Source: Phialocephala subalpina (Eukaryota; Ascomycota; Leotiomycetes; Helotiales; Mollisiaceae). Taken from it: a DNA stretch of 64,000 bases. The position numbers were made by a program, and so were the translations under genes. The notes beneath the pieces were generated by a model. That model searched no databases, was not told the origin of the DNA, and saw only the letters and a list, made by a program, of their open reading frames with translations. Shown one piece after another: positions 55,531-64,000 of this stretch. How positions within the stretch are numbered: position 1 is the stretch's first letter; each line of letters begins with the position of its first letter. Where the stretch lies: positions 88,853 through 152,852 of the forward strand of contig FJOG01000040.1 in NCBI GenBank assembly GCA_900073065.1, read 5' to 3'.

Positions 55531-57527
55531 TATCCCCTCAACGGCCGCAGGGAATTTTAGCGTGCGCACGGGCCACACACCCAGAACACCAAAATCCTGA
55601 ATGTAAACAACCTCATAAATAACCTCTTATTTTGCATGATTCTACTTATAATATGCCTCCAAAAGCTACTAAAGATGTGATATCTAACCCTATAAACCCT
55701 GCGACAAAACGTCTTAACCTTCTCCCTACGCAAAAAACGGGTTTTGCCTTCCTAGGCATGAAATTACCTGATTCCCCCCCCCAAATCAATTTACTTTCTA
55801 CTATATAACCTCTAGATCTATAGAGCATCTTTAGATTATTTATATCTACTGAAATGGTCATAACTATTGTCCAATACACTAATAAGAGAGTGTCACAGCT
55901 TATCACAGACGACTTAAAACCCCAGGCTAAGCTGAGAGATTAGAAGCCAATCACGTGTGAGGAGATATATGCCTATATTGGCATTAGGATTTACATGAGA
56001 CTCTATTCTACGCCTTCTGAGAGGGATTACTAGTCTAAAGGAACTAATAAACCTAATTATCCATTAAAAGATATTATGTCTTTAAAAAGATATAAAGTAA
56101 TTTATACTAAAATACACATTGTAATTATAAACCCTAATATAAAGTTTAACGCTATTTTTGAGAGAGTAAGGATATACCTTTTAATATTTAATAGCATACT
56201 AATAATTCTATAGTTAGAGCCTTTAAACTCTCATATTATAAATACTAGTTTAAAGCTTTAGATACGAAGAAGGGATCTTGCAATTAATAAAGTAATATAT
56301 TCTTTCTAAGGGAAATCTTTTGATATTCTTATTATTCCAAGAAAGCCTATTGATAAGGGCTACAAAGTCTGGGTTAAAGTTTAACGAGGGTATTTCTTAG
56401 CTTGAATATTTTATCGCAAAGGGAAAATTAAGGATAAAAGTAAAAAAGGATCCTTAGGACCTTATAAAGTCAAGTAATCTAAAGAATTTAAAGCGAATAA
56501 CTCTTTAGTTGTAATAGTAGAATTATCTAGTAAACTCCCCGGAACAAGCTATATTTTTTACTTAGACAACTTATTCACTAATGTCAAGCTATTAAAATAC
56601 ATGAGAAATAGGGAATATAAAGTAATTAGTATATATACTTCTAAATTAGGGATTTTAATTGATTTTTATGATAAAAAGGCAAAAGATACTAAAAAAAATA
56701 AGATATTATAGGGCATTTTATTTCATGAACCCTTAGAGGATAACAAGATATAATTTATAGCATGGAAAGATAATGCATTAGTCTTATTTATGATTACTAT
56801 TAAAGGGGAGCTTAAATTAGTGGAAAAACAAAGAAAATAACTCTTAAAGACTTTAAGCTTAATTAAGATAGCAAGGAAACCTTTTGGGGATAATCCCATA
56901 ATTATACTAAAGATCCCTATCCTTAATAACAAGTATAATCACCAAATGGGAGCTATAAATCGAGGGAATTAATTTAAAGCAGGGTATAATTTTCAAGAGC
57001 TTTACAAAAGAAGTAAATATTATTCCCTTATTACATGGCTTCTAGAGACAGCTTTAGTTAACTCTTACTTGCTATCTTATTATTCTCTAGTCCCAGAGAA
57101 TCAGAAGTTCACAAATTATAGGGCATTTAGAGAAATAGTTATTTCTTAATGTTTTGATATAGGCAAATCTAATAGAAAAAGGAAGAGAAAAAGCCCCACT
57201 TATACTCTAGAGATACCCTCGCTTAAAGTGTCAATAGAGTCTTATAGGCTTGTTTATAGAGGGAAAAGAGGTAATTGTGTAATATACAAAAGAGGGGTAA
57301 AAGGGAAAGCTTTGGGAGAGGTCTCAGCCAATAAGAGAGGCTGTGAATATAAGAAAAGAAGTGTGTATGGATGCGGAGAGTGTAAAGTGCCCCTTTGCAA
57401 AGAAGGAACGTGTTTCAATAGGTTTCATGCCCTAGAATCAGAGTAATAAGAATATATCCTCAAATCTAGTGAAATAGGGGGTGCCAAGACGCTAAAATTC
57501 CCTGCCGAGCTGGCCGTTCAGGGGATA
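55531..57527 (+). mobile_element. RIP-like piggyBac element with terminal inverted repeats
   Basis: The left end TATCCCCTCAACGGCC...CAGGGAATTTTAGCGT (55531-55563) is matched inverted on the right (57489-57527), with seven extra bases between the two blocks. Between them is one plus-strand transposase relic. The interior is very AT-rich while both ends keep normal GC, the usual sign of C-to-T decay inside an element. The flanks do not show a clean TTAA target duplication (TTAT on the left, ATAG on the right), so the exact ends are uncertain. Confidence 0.75.
55653..57446 (+). pseudogene. PiggyBac-type (DDE_Tnp_1_7) transposase relic
   Basis: With stops ignored, the frame from ATG 55653 still shows the family: ITCEEIYAYIGIRIYMRLYS (early conserved helix), YFLDNLFTNVKLLKYMR-like residues with the second catalytic Asp near 56560, AWKDNALVLFMIT, and NKYNHQMGAINRGN (the NxxMGGVDxxD motif). 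The end holds a Cys-rich block, CGECKVPLCKEGTCFNRFH, typical of the C-terminal zinc-binding tail. More than a dozen in-frame stops, mostly TAG and TAA, show it is dead. The decay fits RIP. Confidence 0.8.
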
Positions 57528-58340
57528 GACGAAGATCGTCGCTGCATACAAATCGAACAAACCTGTCGCATGGACAAGTGCAACACACGCAATATGACGA
57601 AAGGAGTTGTCAGAGAAAAATTCACAGAGACAGGTACTAACAATTTAGAAGTTGGCCAAGGAACCTTCTTATTGGCGGAAGAGGGCTATCTTGCCATGAC
57701 AGCAGCATCCCTCTCTAGAGGTTTTACTAGCCTCACTAGCGATGGCCTCAGAAGTATCTCCTCACCAATCTCGCCCTCGACGCTTATTCAGACATATTAG
57801 CCAAGTTTTTATGCCAGCGCGAATCCCATACCTTGGGGAGGTCCATTGTTTGGTATTGAGAGTGCTCAACTTTCGCTTGGCATCGATGACGTCTAGCACT
57901 ACCACTTGATCTCGATATTTGGGCTCGACTAGACACAACAGACATGAATATCCTGGTTTCTTGCGACATTGGATCTCAGGAACGGCTCTGGAGGATTGCA
58001 CTTTGCGCGGGAAGAGAACTGTAGGAAGCATTTGAGAAAGGTGCATGGGGTTTCTGAGCTCAAGGAGACTGTGCGAGAGGTTCGAGATAGAGATGAACTG
58101 GTTCATATGGATGAATTCACGCGAAGTATCGTGAAGGAGAGGCAGCATACGCGAAAGCGAAACGAAAGGAATGTTAAGCAGCCGCAGAAGAATATCGATT
58201 GAAAGAATACTATTTTACAAGTCTGAAGTCTGATTCAGGCGACGTTGTTCTCCACTCCGAGATCGCCCCTCCTCAGGCCATCAAAGCAACCAGCCCTCCC
58301 ATGATGACTCCTAACCCAAGCACAATAAGCATCTCCTTAA
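57528..58340. other. Intergenic, with a possible zinc-finger fragment
   Basis: The plus frame 57969-58202 includes HFAREENCRKHLRKVHG, which resembles the second half of a C2H2 finger (F-x5-L/C-x2-H-x3-H). The paired Cys residues are not visible upstream in frame, and there is no complete gene. It is followed by a charged stretch ending KQPQKNID. Treat it as a weak relic. Nothing else is supported. Confidence 0.25.
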
Positions 58341-58855
58341 GTCGGACCCCTTTACTTTAGGCCATCTTTTATACCAAAAACACCGATTTTTAGCCTTTTC
58401 ATCTCTACCAATAATTATTATAAATACTTAGAATTAAAAAAAATCAAATTTTTTATATAAAAGCTAAAAATGTTATTAAAATCTTTTTGAATTTTAAATT
58501 ATATAATACTTTTTTAATTAAACTTAAAAAAATATATTAATTTTAAATTATTTTTTAAATTTTAATAACTTTTTATACTATTTATTAATAAAGGATTTTT
58601 TGATAAAAATTTTAATTTATTAAATAAAGATTTAATTTACAAAGCTTTATAAAAATTTATTAATTAGATTAGTTTTTATTAAATATAAAAAAAGATTTAT
58701 ATAAACTTTTTATTATTATTAATATTCTTATACAATGAATATAAATATCATTTTTATTATAATATAATAACAATTATAAAAGTTTATTTTTTATTTTCGA
58801 GATTTAATTAAAAGTGGAGCAAAGTAGGGGGTGGCCCAAAGTTAAGGGATCCGAT
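58341..58855. mobile_element. Extremely AT-rich non-autonomous TIR element
   Basis: The left end GTCGGACCCCTTTACTTTAG (58341-) and the right end, inverted, ATCGGATCCCTTAACTTTGG (-58855) agree at about 21 of 26 positions; most differences are C/T or G/A. The 460 bases between are nearly all A and T, with no codons of any sense. The normal-GC ends against the AT interior mirror the piggyBac relic next door and suggest a RIP-decayed DNA transposon. Confidence 0.6.
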
Positions 58856-60005
58856 TTACATGACAGCAGAATTCAAAAACTCCAGCCCAGTTCCGCACCG
58901 AGCACCTGCAGTGAATTCTCAGCCGTGTATTGGCCTCAGTCCCGCTGGCAAAGGCTACTCTGAACATAGCTGCTCGCACCAGACGCAGCTGTCAGAGGAG
59001 ACGACATTCTACGCCTCAAAAAAGAAAAAATTCCTCGCCCGCTGAGAACAACAAAAACGGAATCTGTCATAAAATCGTCTTTGCCCAAGCCTGCTACCTG
59101 TGTACAATCGAATTCAGAAAAATCCCGCACCAGCATTACGCGGAGAAAAAAGAAAACACGTGGGAGGCTGATGGAGTGATATTATACTGTGCGTAGCCTA
59201 CCTATCAAAGACCAAATGTTGATGGATGCAGAGGCTGTGAATTTCATTTGGGCAAGTTCTGTTTCTCTCCTTTTCTCCTTTGAAGAGTTTCTAACGGATT
59301 ATATCGCCATGACCAGATCTCAGGTTGCCATTAGAGCTAGGCACAAGCCACCGAACGTCGTAGACCATAGACGGGCCTCGGAAAAGGGGTGGCGACGTAC
59401 GCTGAGACGCAACGATTGTTGGCCACTACCAAGCTCTCCCCGGACCCCAAATACGCCTAGCTACTCCTGAAATCTTTGCTCAAGGCTTTATTGGAAAATG
59501 TCTAGGCTATCGAATTCTTCGATTCAAGTAGCAAGCTTGTTCGAACGCGTCTTCGTCCCAAATTCCGTTTATCCTCCAGTCGCGACCGAAGATTCGGAGG
59601 ATCCGTAGAATACCGTCTCATCTGATAGAAGAGACCAGAACTATACCCTCTGTTTATGTTGGTTAAACATTCACCACTGCTCTTCGGCCTTTATATTTGT
59701 AGAAAATGAGTCTTTCTCTAGCCATTCAAAAACAGATTGAATTTTACATCAGATATAAGAGGCTCGTATCTTGGAAAAATTTTTCGTCCCCAGAAGCGGC
59801 AAGAAGGTGGAGGCTACCGGGAACCTGAATGTGCCTTGTCCCTTCCAGGCACATCATGGTCCACCAGAGTTAACTCCCCTGCATCATTCCCCAGCTTCCG
59901 CTGTTTCTCATCCGTAACTGGAGTTTCCACTGCTTTCCCAGCCTCTGCCGCAGTTTCTTCTTCTAATGTTGTAACTTGGGGGTTCCTCCATTTCCCTGAC
60001 ATCTG
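58856..60005. other. Intergenic; may hold a last exon of the membrane-protein gene
   Basis: Mostly without features. On the minus strand, 59814-60002 is an open Glu/Ala-rich frame (MSGKWRNPQVTTLEEETAAE) directly after TGCTAACAG, a branch-plus-acceptor sequence. A strong donor, GTAAGTATC, lies 41 bases upstream, inside the gene to the right. A spliced end here is therefore possible. Confidence 0.35.
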
Positions 60006-61111
60006 TTAGCACCTTCTGGTCTCAGATAGAGGTTGATACTTACGAATGAAGGCCAGAGGTTCCGATGCCACTAGGAGCCAGATCATGAGTGCTGTGCTCT
60101 GACCGAAATCCCAATCATTCTGTGATGGGAGGTCTTTCCTTCTCATCATCCGTACCAACTGCGTTTGGTCTCCCACCCTCCGGTTATTAAGCATAATACC
60201 ACCGGCGAACACCATCATAATAAGAGTCCAGCCAATGGCCCCTCCATGCCTTCTCAGCCAGCCCGGTAACTCATTCTTGAATCTCAAAAAAAACAAGGGG
60301 CCAGCCCCAGCGGCCAGACCAAAAGGCCAGACCAGCAGATAAAATTGCTTCCCAGCAGATTCTCCAGTCCCAAAATACGGCTTTATCTCGAGTCCTTGGG
60401 CTGTTCTTGGACATTCATGATCGAGGATCCTATAGAAACTTTGATGCGGAACAGAAACCTTAAAGCTCAGATACAAGTGTGCGAAAGTCATCGCCAGATA
60501 GGCCAATTGAGTGCTCAGCAACGGATTCGAGTTCATTTCTTTGTCGGCTATTATGCCCCAGTGGAATGTACTCATTATGTACATCTCGCGGCCCAAGAAC
60601 CAGGAGAGGAAACCGGTTTCGAGGACTGGGCGGGAAGTGCGCGCATTTTGGAGGGCGATGGAAGTGAGGATGCAGAGGCTGAAGAAGAGACTGACTCTGT
60701 GAACTCTGCGTTTGATATCTTGGAGAAGTGGAATGCGAGGGACAAGGGGACGAATTGGAAGGGTACGGGCGAGGTAGATGAAAGTTGGGAAGATAGTGCC
60801 GATCACGATGGCAAGACTGCCTTTTATTATGGTGGAGATGCATATCTAGTGATTTTTAGTTCTTGATCAAGAGCAATAGGAGGAATTCGTACCCCTTTCC
60901 CGGCAAGATCCTAAACACGGAGTTAGTAACCAAAAATAGACATCGTCGAGACACTCACCAAATTCTCCGTCTCAAACGTAGTTTCACAAAACCCGGGGCA
61001 TTGTGCAAGCTGTGAACAGAGCTCCGTCACATTCGATGAGGTCTTATTGAAACCCAGGAACAATTCCGAGGCACAGGCAGAGGTATGAGCAAAATCAGGT
61101 ATTGATTCCAT
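60006..61111 (-). CDS. Multi-pass membrane protein of unknown function
   Basis: Exons 60959-61111, 60893-60910 (only 18 bases) and 60006-60845 are in phase, giving 336 residues from ATG 61111. The N-terminal part has Cys residues in CASELFLGFNKT and LAQCPGFCE, then DLAGKGICISTIIKGSLAIVIG, which fits a fungal membrane-protein pattern D(I/L)AGxGV/I at the first helix. Further hydrophobic segments are seen near IGTIFPTFIYLA, VSLFFSLCILTSIAL, QLAYLAMTFAHLYLSF, YLLVWPFGLAAGAGPL and WTLIMMVFAGGIML, and before the end. An in-frame ATG further upstream (61225) is possible. A strong GTAAGT donor at 60043-60038 could divert the 3' end to another exon. Function unknown. Confidence 0.65.
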
Positions 61112-61414
61112 GGCCGTTGCTGTCAAATTCGAAATGATAGCTTCGAAAAGTTCACGATAAACATCAGATAGTAAGCAATGGAAAGAAACAAGTAAATGCG
61201 TGGTGAACGGTGAAGGACAGTACATATGGAGGTATAGTCTATAAGTAATCTAATAGTACTAGTAAGGGGTATCTTAGATATAAACAAAGCTTTCCCCGAT
61301 TTGGTCATAATTGTTGTGGAAGTGAGGGTATATATTGTCAGATCGGGCAAAGTGTTGTTGACACCAGGGTACCCCCTACTAGTGCTGTTGGATTACTTAT
61401 GGGCTGTACCTCCG

Positions 61415-61575
61415 TACTTTGGTCTTTGGGTAAATAAGTCCACCCCTGGCATCTGCTTCTCGCACTTTCTACCCCACAATTATACCAATTCTGCCTCTCG
61501 TATTGGTCATCTACCCTTGGTGAGGCTGACCTCAAAACTCCCAGGGGTGGACTTATTTACCCAAAGACCAAAGTA
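61415..61575. mobile_element. MITE, 161 bases with TA ends, 34-base perfect TIRs
   Basis: TIRs 61416-61449 and 61541-61574 are perfect inverted repeats over 34 bases (ACTTTGGTCTTTGGGTAAAT at the outer end). TA dinucleotides bound the element, as expected for Tc1/mariner-type insertion. There is no coding capacity. It shares the TAAATAAGTCCACCCCT core with the 51.4-kb MITE. It lies about 300 bases upstream of the membrane-protein start codon, within its likely promoter region. Confidence 0.8.
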
Positions 61576-61586
61576 TACAGTACACC

Positions 61587-61707
61587 TACCTCTCTCCCAC
61601 AATAAATAAGTCCACCCCTGAGGGTCCACCGACAAGGTGTTTTTGTATGGTAAGCGGGTGGCAAAGTACCGACCAGGGGTGGGTTTATTTATCCTAGGAG
61701 AGAGGTA
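61587..61707. mobile_element. MITE, about 121 bases, same family
   Basis: TACCTCTCTCC...ATAAATAAGTCCACCCCTG on the left (61587-) is matched inverted on the right (-61707) with a few differences, including G/A changes in AAACCCACCCC. It starts only 12 bases after the previous element and has TA ends. It shares the inner TIR core but not the outer TIR with its neighbour. Confidence 0.65.
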
Positions 61708-63280
61708 TGCCATGACCACCGATTTAGGGATAAAGAGGCGAGATACCGCAGCATCAGCAACGGAGACTCGTGGCTGAGAGTTGCGGCAGCTGGTAAGATG
61801 TGGTTGGTTGCGCGCCGCGGAGGTGCACCGAACTCTTACAGCCTTGCTCGATCATGCAAGGGGGCAGTCTATGGGCCTTCGTCGTTTGGGGGCTATCTGC
61901 ATACCGCTTCGGTGTCCACTTTAACCTTCCATTGTTTCGAGAAGGATTTGGGTGCATTGTCCTCGGGCCAGTGGTTCGACGGATTCCAATGCAAAAACTG
62001 GGATTACCAAAAGTTATGTGGGTACTCCTGCTTTCATACATGAATAATTGTTTTGCGGCTTTTTTTCTCATTGGGATAACGGGGTTCCCGGCAGTTCGCT
62101 CAAGGCTTTTTTTTAATGTCTGACAATATGGTGCATGGACCCAACAAACTTGGTAAAGTTTGATGGGTCTTGATGACTGCCGCCGCTTAGGATAGGCACG
62201 ATCCAGGTGATCCTGGTGAACGGGTGATCGACTCGCTGCGGCTGTAACTCTCGTTTCATGTCGGTGTCGACGACGAGCATAACACCAAAAGCCCCAGCCA
62301 AATGATGGTGAAGACTAGATGAAACAATCAGCTCCTCGACGAGTTTGTCTTGCGTTAATCCCAATTAGATAGGCTAAGTGATGCGACGAACCACATCAAG
62401 GAGCAAGGATCTGCCGTTGTAGTTCTTGTGACTATTATACAAAAGAGTAGTATTCCCGTATTTATTTTCCCCACCTTCTCCCTTTCGAGAGCACCCTTAG
62501 TACGTTGACCTGGAGAGGCTACCGACAAATAATCTGCTATTGATCGAATCTGGGCGCCAGAGGATATTATTGCGCTATTCGACGATATCAAGGGTCATTG
62601 CCGATGTGATCAGCTCCTAATCTCTATCATCTTCCGATGTGTAGGCACTCCGTAAAAGCGTCAAAACTCCTACTATCTCTGCCTTTATGATTAGTAGGGA
62701 AGTTCGGGGTGGGTTACGGAGTCCTCGCAGCCGGAAGCCGCTTATGCATGCAGTCAATTTGTTGATCTTGATCAAGCAATCTGAACTCAATTCTCATGAC
62801 ATATACTTACTGGGAATATGCCGTCTGCGACCTCCACCTCCACCTCCACCCCCCCTACGCCACCTACAGCCCGTGGTCGGGCGTGCCAACTACTAATGAT
62901 TTGATTCCAGCCGAAGTACTTGGCGGAAGAGAAAAAGTGGCGTCACTACTTGTCCAGAAACAGGTTAGAGTTCCCGGTAGAGTTTTTACATTTCCTCTAG
63001 ATACGAACCACATATAAGGCAACCAGAGCCTCGCCGAATTCAACACACGTTGGGTGAGAGTCAAGAACTCTCTGTCTGCATCGCAGTTGGTCTTATTCAT
63101 CATACCGGCGCCCATACCTATGAGCACGATGCTTCCGGATATGCTCTTAATTATCTTTAGTTCATCTCATCTAGGGATACCCACAGGCGGCAACGCGCAA
63201 GGCTGGCTGCGGCGGTTGAACGTGTTGAATGAGGATCAATCCATACCGCCCAAAAGACTACTACTTGGCAATTAAACTCA
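61708..63280. other. Intergenic, with a CCACCT microsatellite
   Basis: About 1.6 kb of short frames. A (CCACCT)n-like tract lies at 62830-62852. The minus frames 62113-62364 and 62355-62591 and the plus frame 62796-63017 are open but carry no motif I recognise. They may be relics. Confidence 0.35.
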
Positions 63281-64000
63281 ATGTCCGGAATGTATTCAGA
63301 CAATTCCCCGAAATCGACTCCCCTATCTACCAGCACATCTCCGGAGTCATCGACGAAAGCCTCGAGTCCAAATGGCGACCAGACCTCGAAAACTGGACGG
63401 CCGAGCAACTGGACCGCTTCCCGACAGCGGAAGCTAGCAAGACTATATTTGTATAGTCTGCTGCAACCGAAGGAGATCTGTGAAATATTGAAGGAAAAGA
63501 ACGATAATAAGGTTACATGGGAGCCTCGGTTGGTGAAGAAAAATCTGCTCCTCGTGGCATTGGTTGACATCACATAGCGCAAGATCCGCAGCGAAGACAG
63601 TCAACGCGCTCCTAGATAATCAGCCAAGATGGCTGCGACCGAAGGATCGAGAGGATATAAACCGAAAAATACTTGCTCTATCTGATCGCAAGAAACAAAG
63701 GAAACTGAGACGAAACCTGTTCGGTCTGGGTCTAGACAAGCTCGATAATAATGGCACTACAGCATCCGGTATTGTTCCTACTGTCGAGTTCAGTCAGACT
63801 CATCTGGAAGACTTGCTAGCTTCTGCACCACGAGAGCTGCTAACGTCTGCTTTCAATCCACCAAATCGTTCCCGTAGCCCCGTGTAACAGCCATTTGCAG
63901 ACTCGGCCTTTGAATTACCAGTCCAAGAATCTGTCTTCAATCCGGACGAATGGCTTCCAACATACGGCTACCACAATATTGCAAGGGGTGCGAGGGGAAG
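63281..64000 (+). pseudogene. Clr5-like N-terminal module protein, partial, interrupted by TAA
   Basis: Exon 63281-63528 begins with a Ser/Thr/Pro-rich tail, then NWTASRQRKLARLYLYSLLQ. A 49-base intron, 63529-63577 (GTTGGT...CACATAG, TTGAC branch), leads in phase to ARSAAKTVNALLDNQPRWLR, PKDREDINRKILALSDRKKQ and a serine-rich stretch. This pattern (RQRKLARLYLYT..., NxLL...PRWLRP) is familiar from the helical, probably DNA-binding N-terminal module of many fungal ankyrin or NLR-like proteins. A TAA at 63885-63887 follows SPV, but the same frame stays open to the window end (QPFADSAFELPVQESVF, NPDEWLPTYGYHN). The stop therefore looks like a CAA-to-TAA change, and the gene continues beyond the window. 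Confidence 0.5.

Overview
The window is nuclear DNA of a filamentous ascomycete (Pezizomycotina; I cannot fix the class). The evidence is: short GT-AG introns of about 41-70 bases with CTAAC/TTGAC-like branch sites, housekeeping genes with fungal gene structure (Cdc42, DNA ligase I, cytosolic AsnRS, an Nrd1/Mrn1-type four-RRM protein), two HET-domain genes, a NACHT-type STAND gene, a siderophore-transporter-like MFS gene, an adenylation-thiolation-condensation enzyme and a laccase. AT-rich transposon remnants full of stop codons look like repeat-induced point mutation (RIP).

Layout. 0.8-2.8 kb: HET gene (minus) with decayed copies of its own 3' end beyond its stop. 5.1-6.0 kb: CDC42 (minus, four exons). 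7.2-7.9 kb: VMA22/CCDC115-like V-ATPase assembly factor (plus). 8.3-11.2 kb: DNA ligase I (minus), divergent from cytosolic asparaginyl-tRNA synthetase (12.1-13.9 kb, plus) across a repeat-bearing shared promoter. 14-18.3 kb: no convincing gene. 19.0-21.6 kb: four-RRM regulator with a long pyrimidine-rich leader. 22.2-22.9 kb: small unknown gene. 23.8-27.3 kb: STAND/NACHT protein whose C terminus is a polybasic tail plus a CaaX-like box. 28.3-29.4 kb: short-chain dehydrogenase. 30.2-31.0 kb: pRiA4b ORF-3-like gene interrupted by one stop at a conserved Trp. 31.9-34.0 kb: siderophore-iron-transporter-like MFS gene. 34.5-36.8 kb: second HET gene. 37.2-40.8 kb: A-T-C NRPS-like enzyme (minus).

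From 43 kb onward the DNA is accessory in character. There is a pseudogene with two in-frame stops (43.1-43.8 kb), a small three-exon gene (43.8-44.6 kb), degenerate direct repeats (46.0-46.4 kb) and a minus-strand tandem family of small unknown genes and pseudogenes (46.7-50.2 kb) in which two neighbours appear to share a GC-AG intron. Then come nested inverted-repeat elements (51.4-51.7 kb), an intact six-exon laccase (52.6-54.6 kb), a RIP-like piggyBac relic with terminal inverted repeats (55.5-57.5 kb), an extremely AT-rich TIR element (58.3-58.9 kb), a multi-pass membrane protein gene (60.0-61.1 kb), two more MITEs of the 51-kb family (61.4-61.7 kb) and, at the right edge, the start of a gene with a fungal Clr5-like N-terminal module, apparently cut by a CAA-to-TAA change.

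Exon boundaries were deduced by hand from GT/AG sites, reading phase and protein continuity; no transcript data were available. Features of most interest are the prenylation-like tail on the STAND protein, the A-T-C enzyme near a siderophore-type transporter, the 46.7-50.2 kb family, and the nested MITEs.
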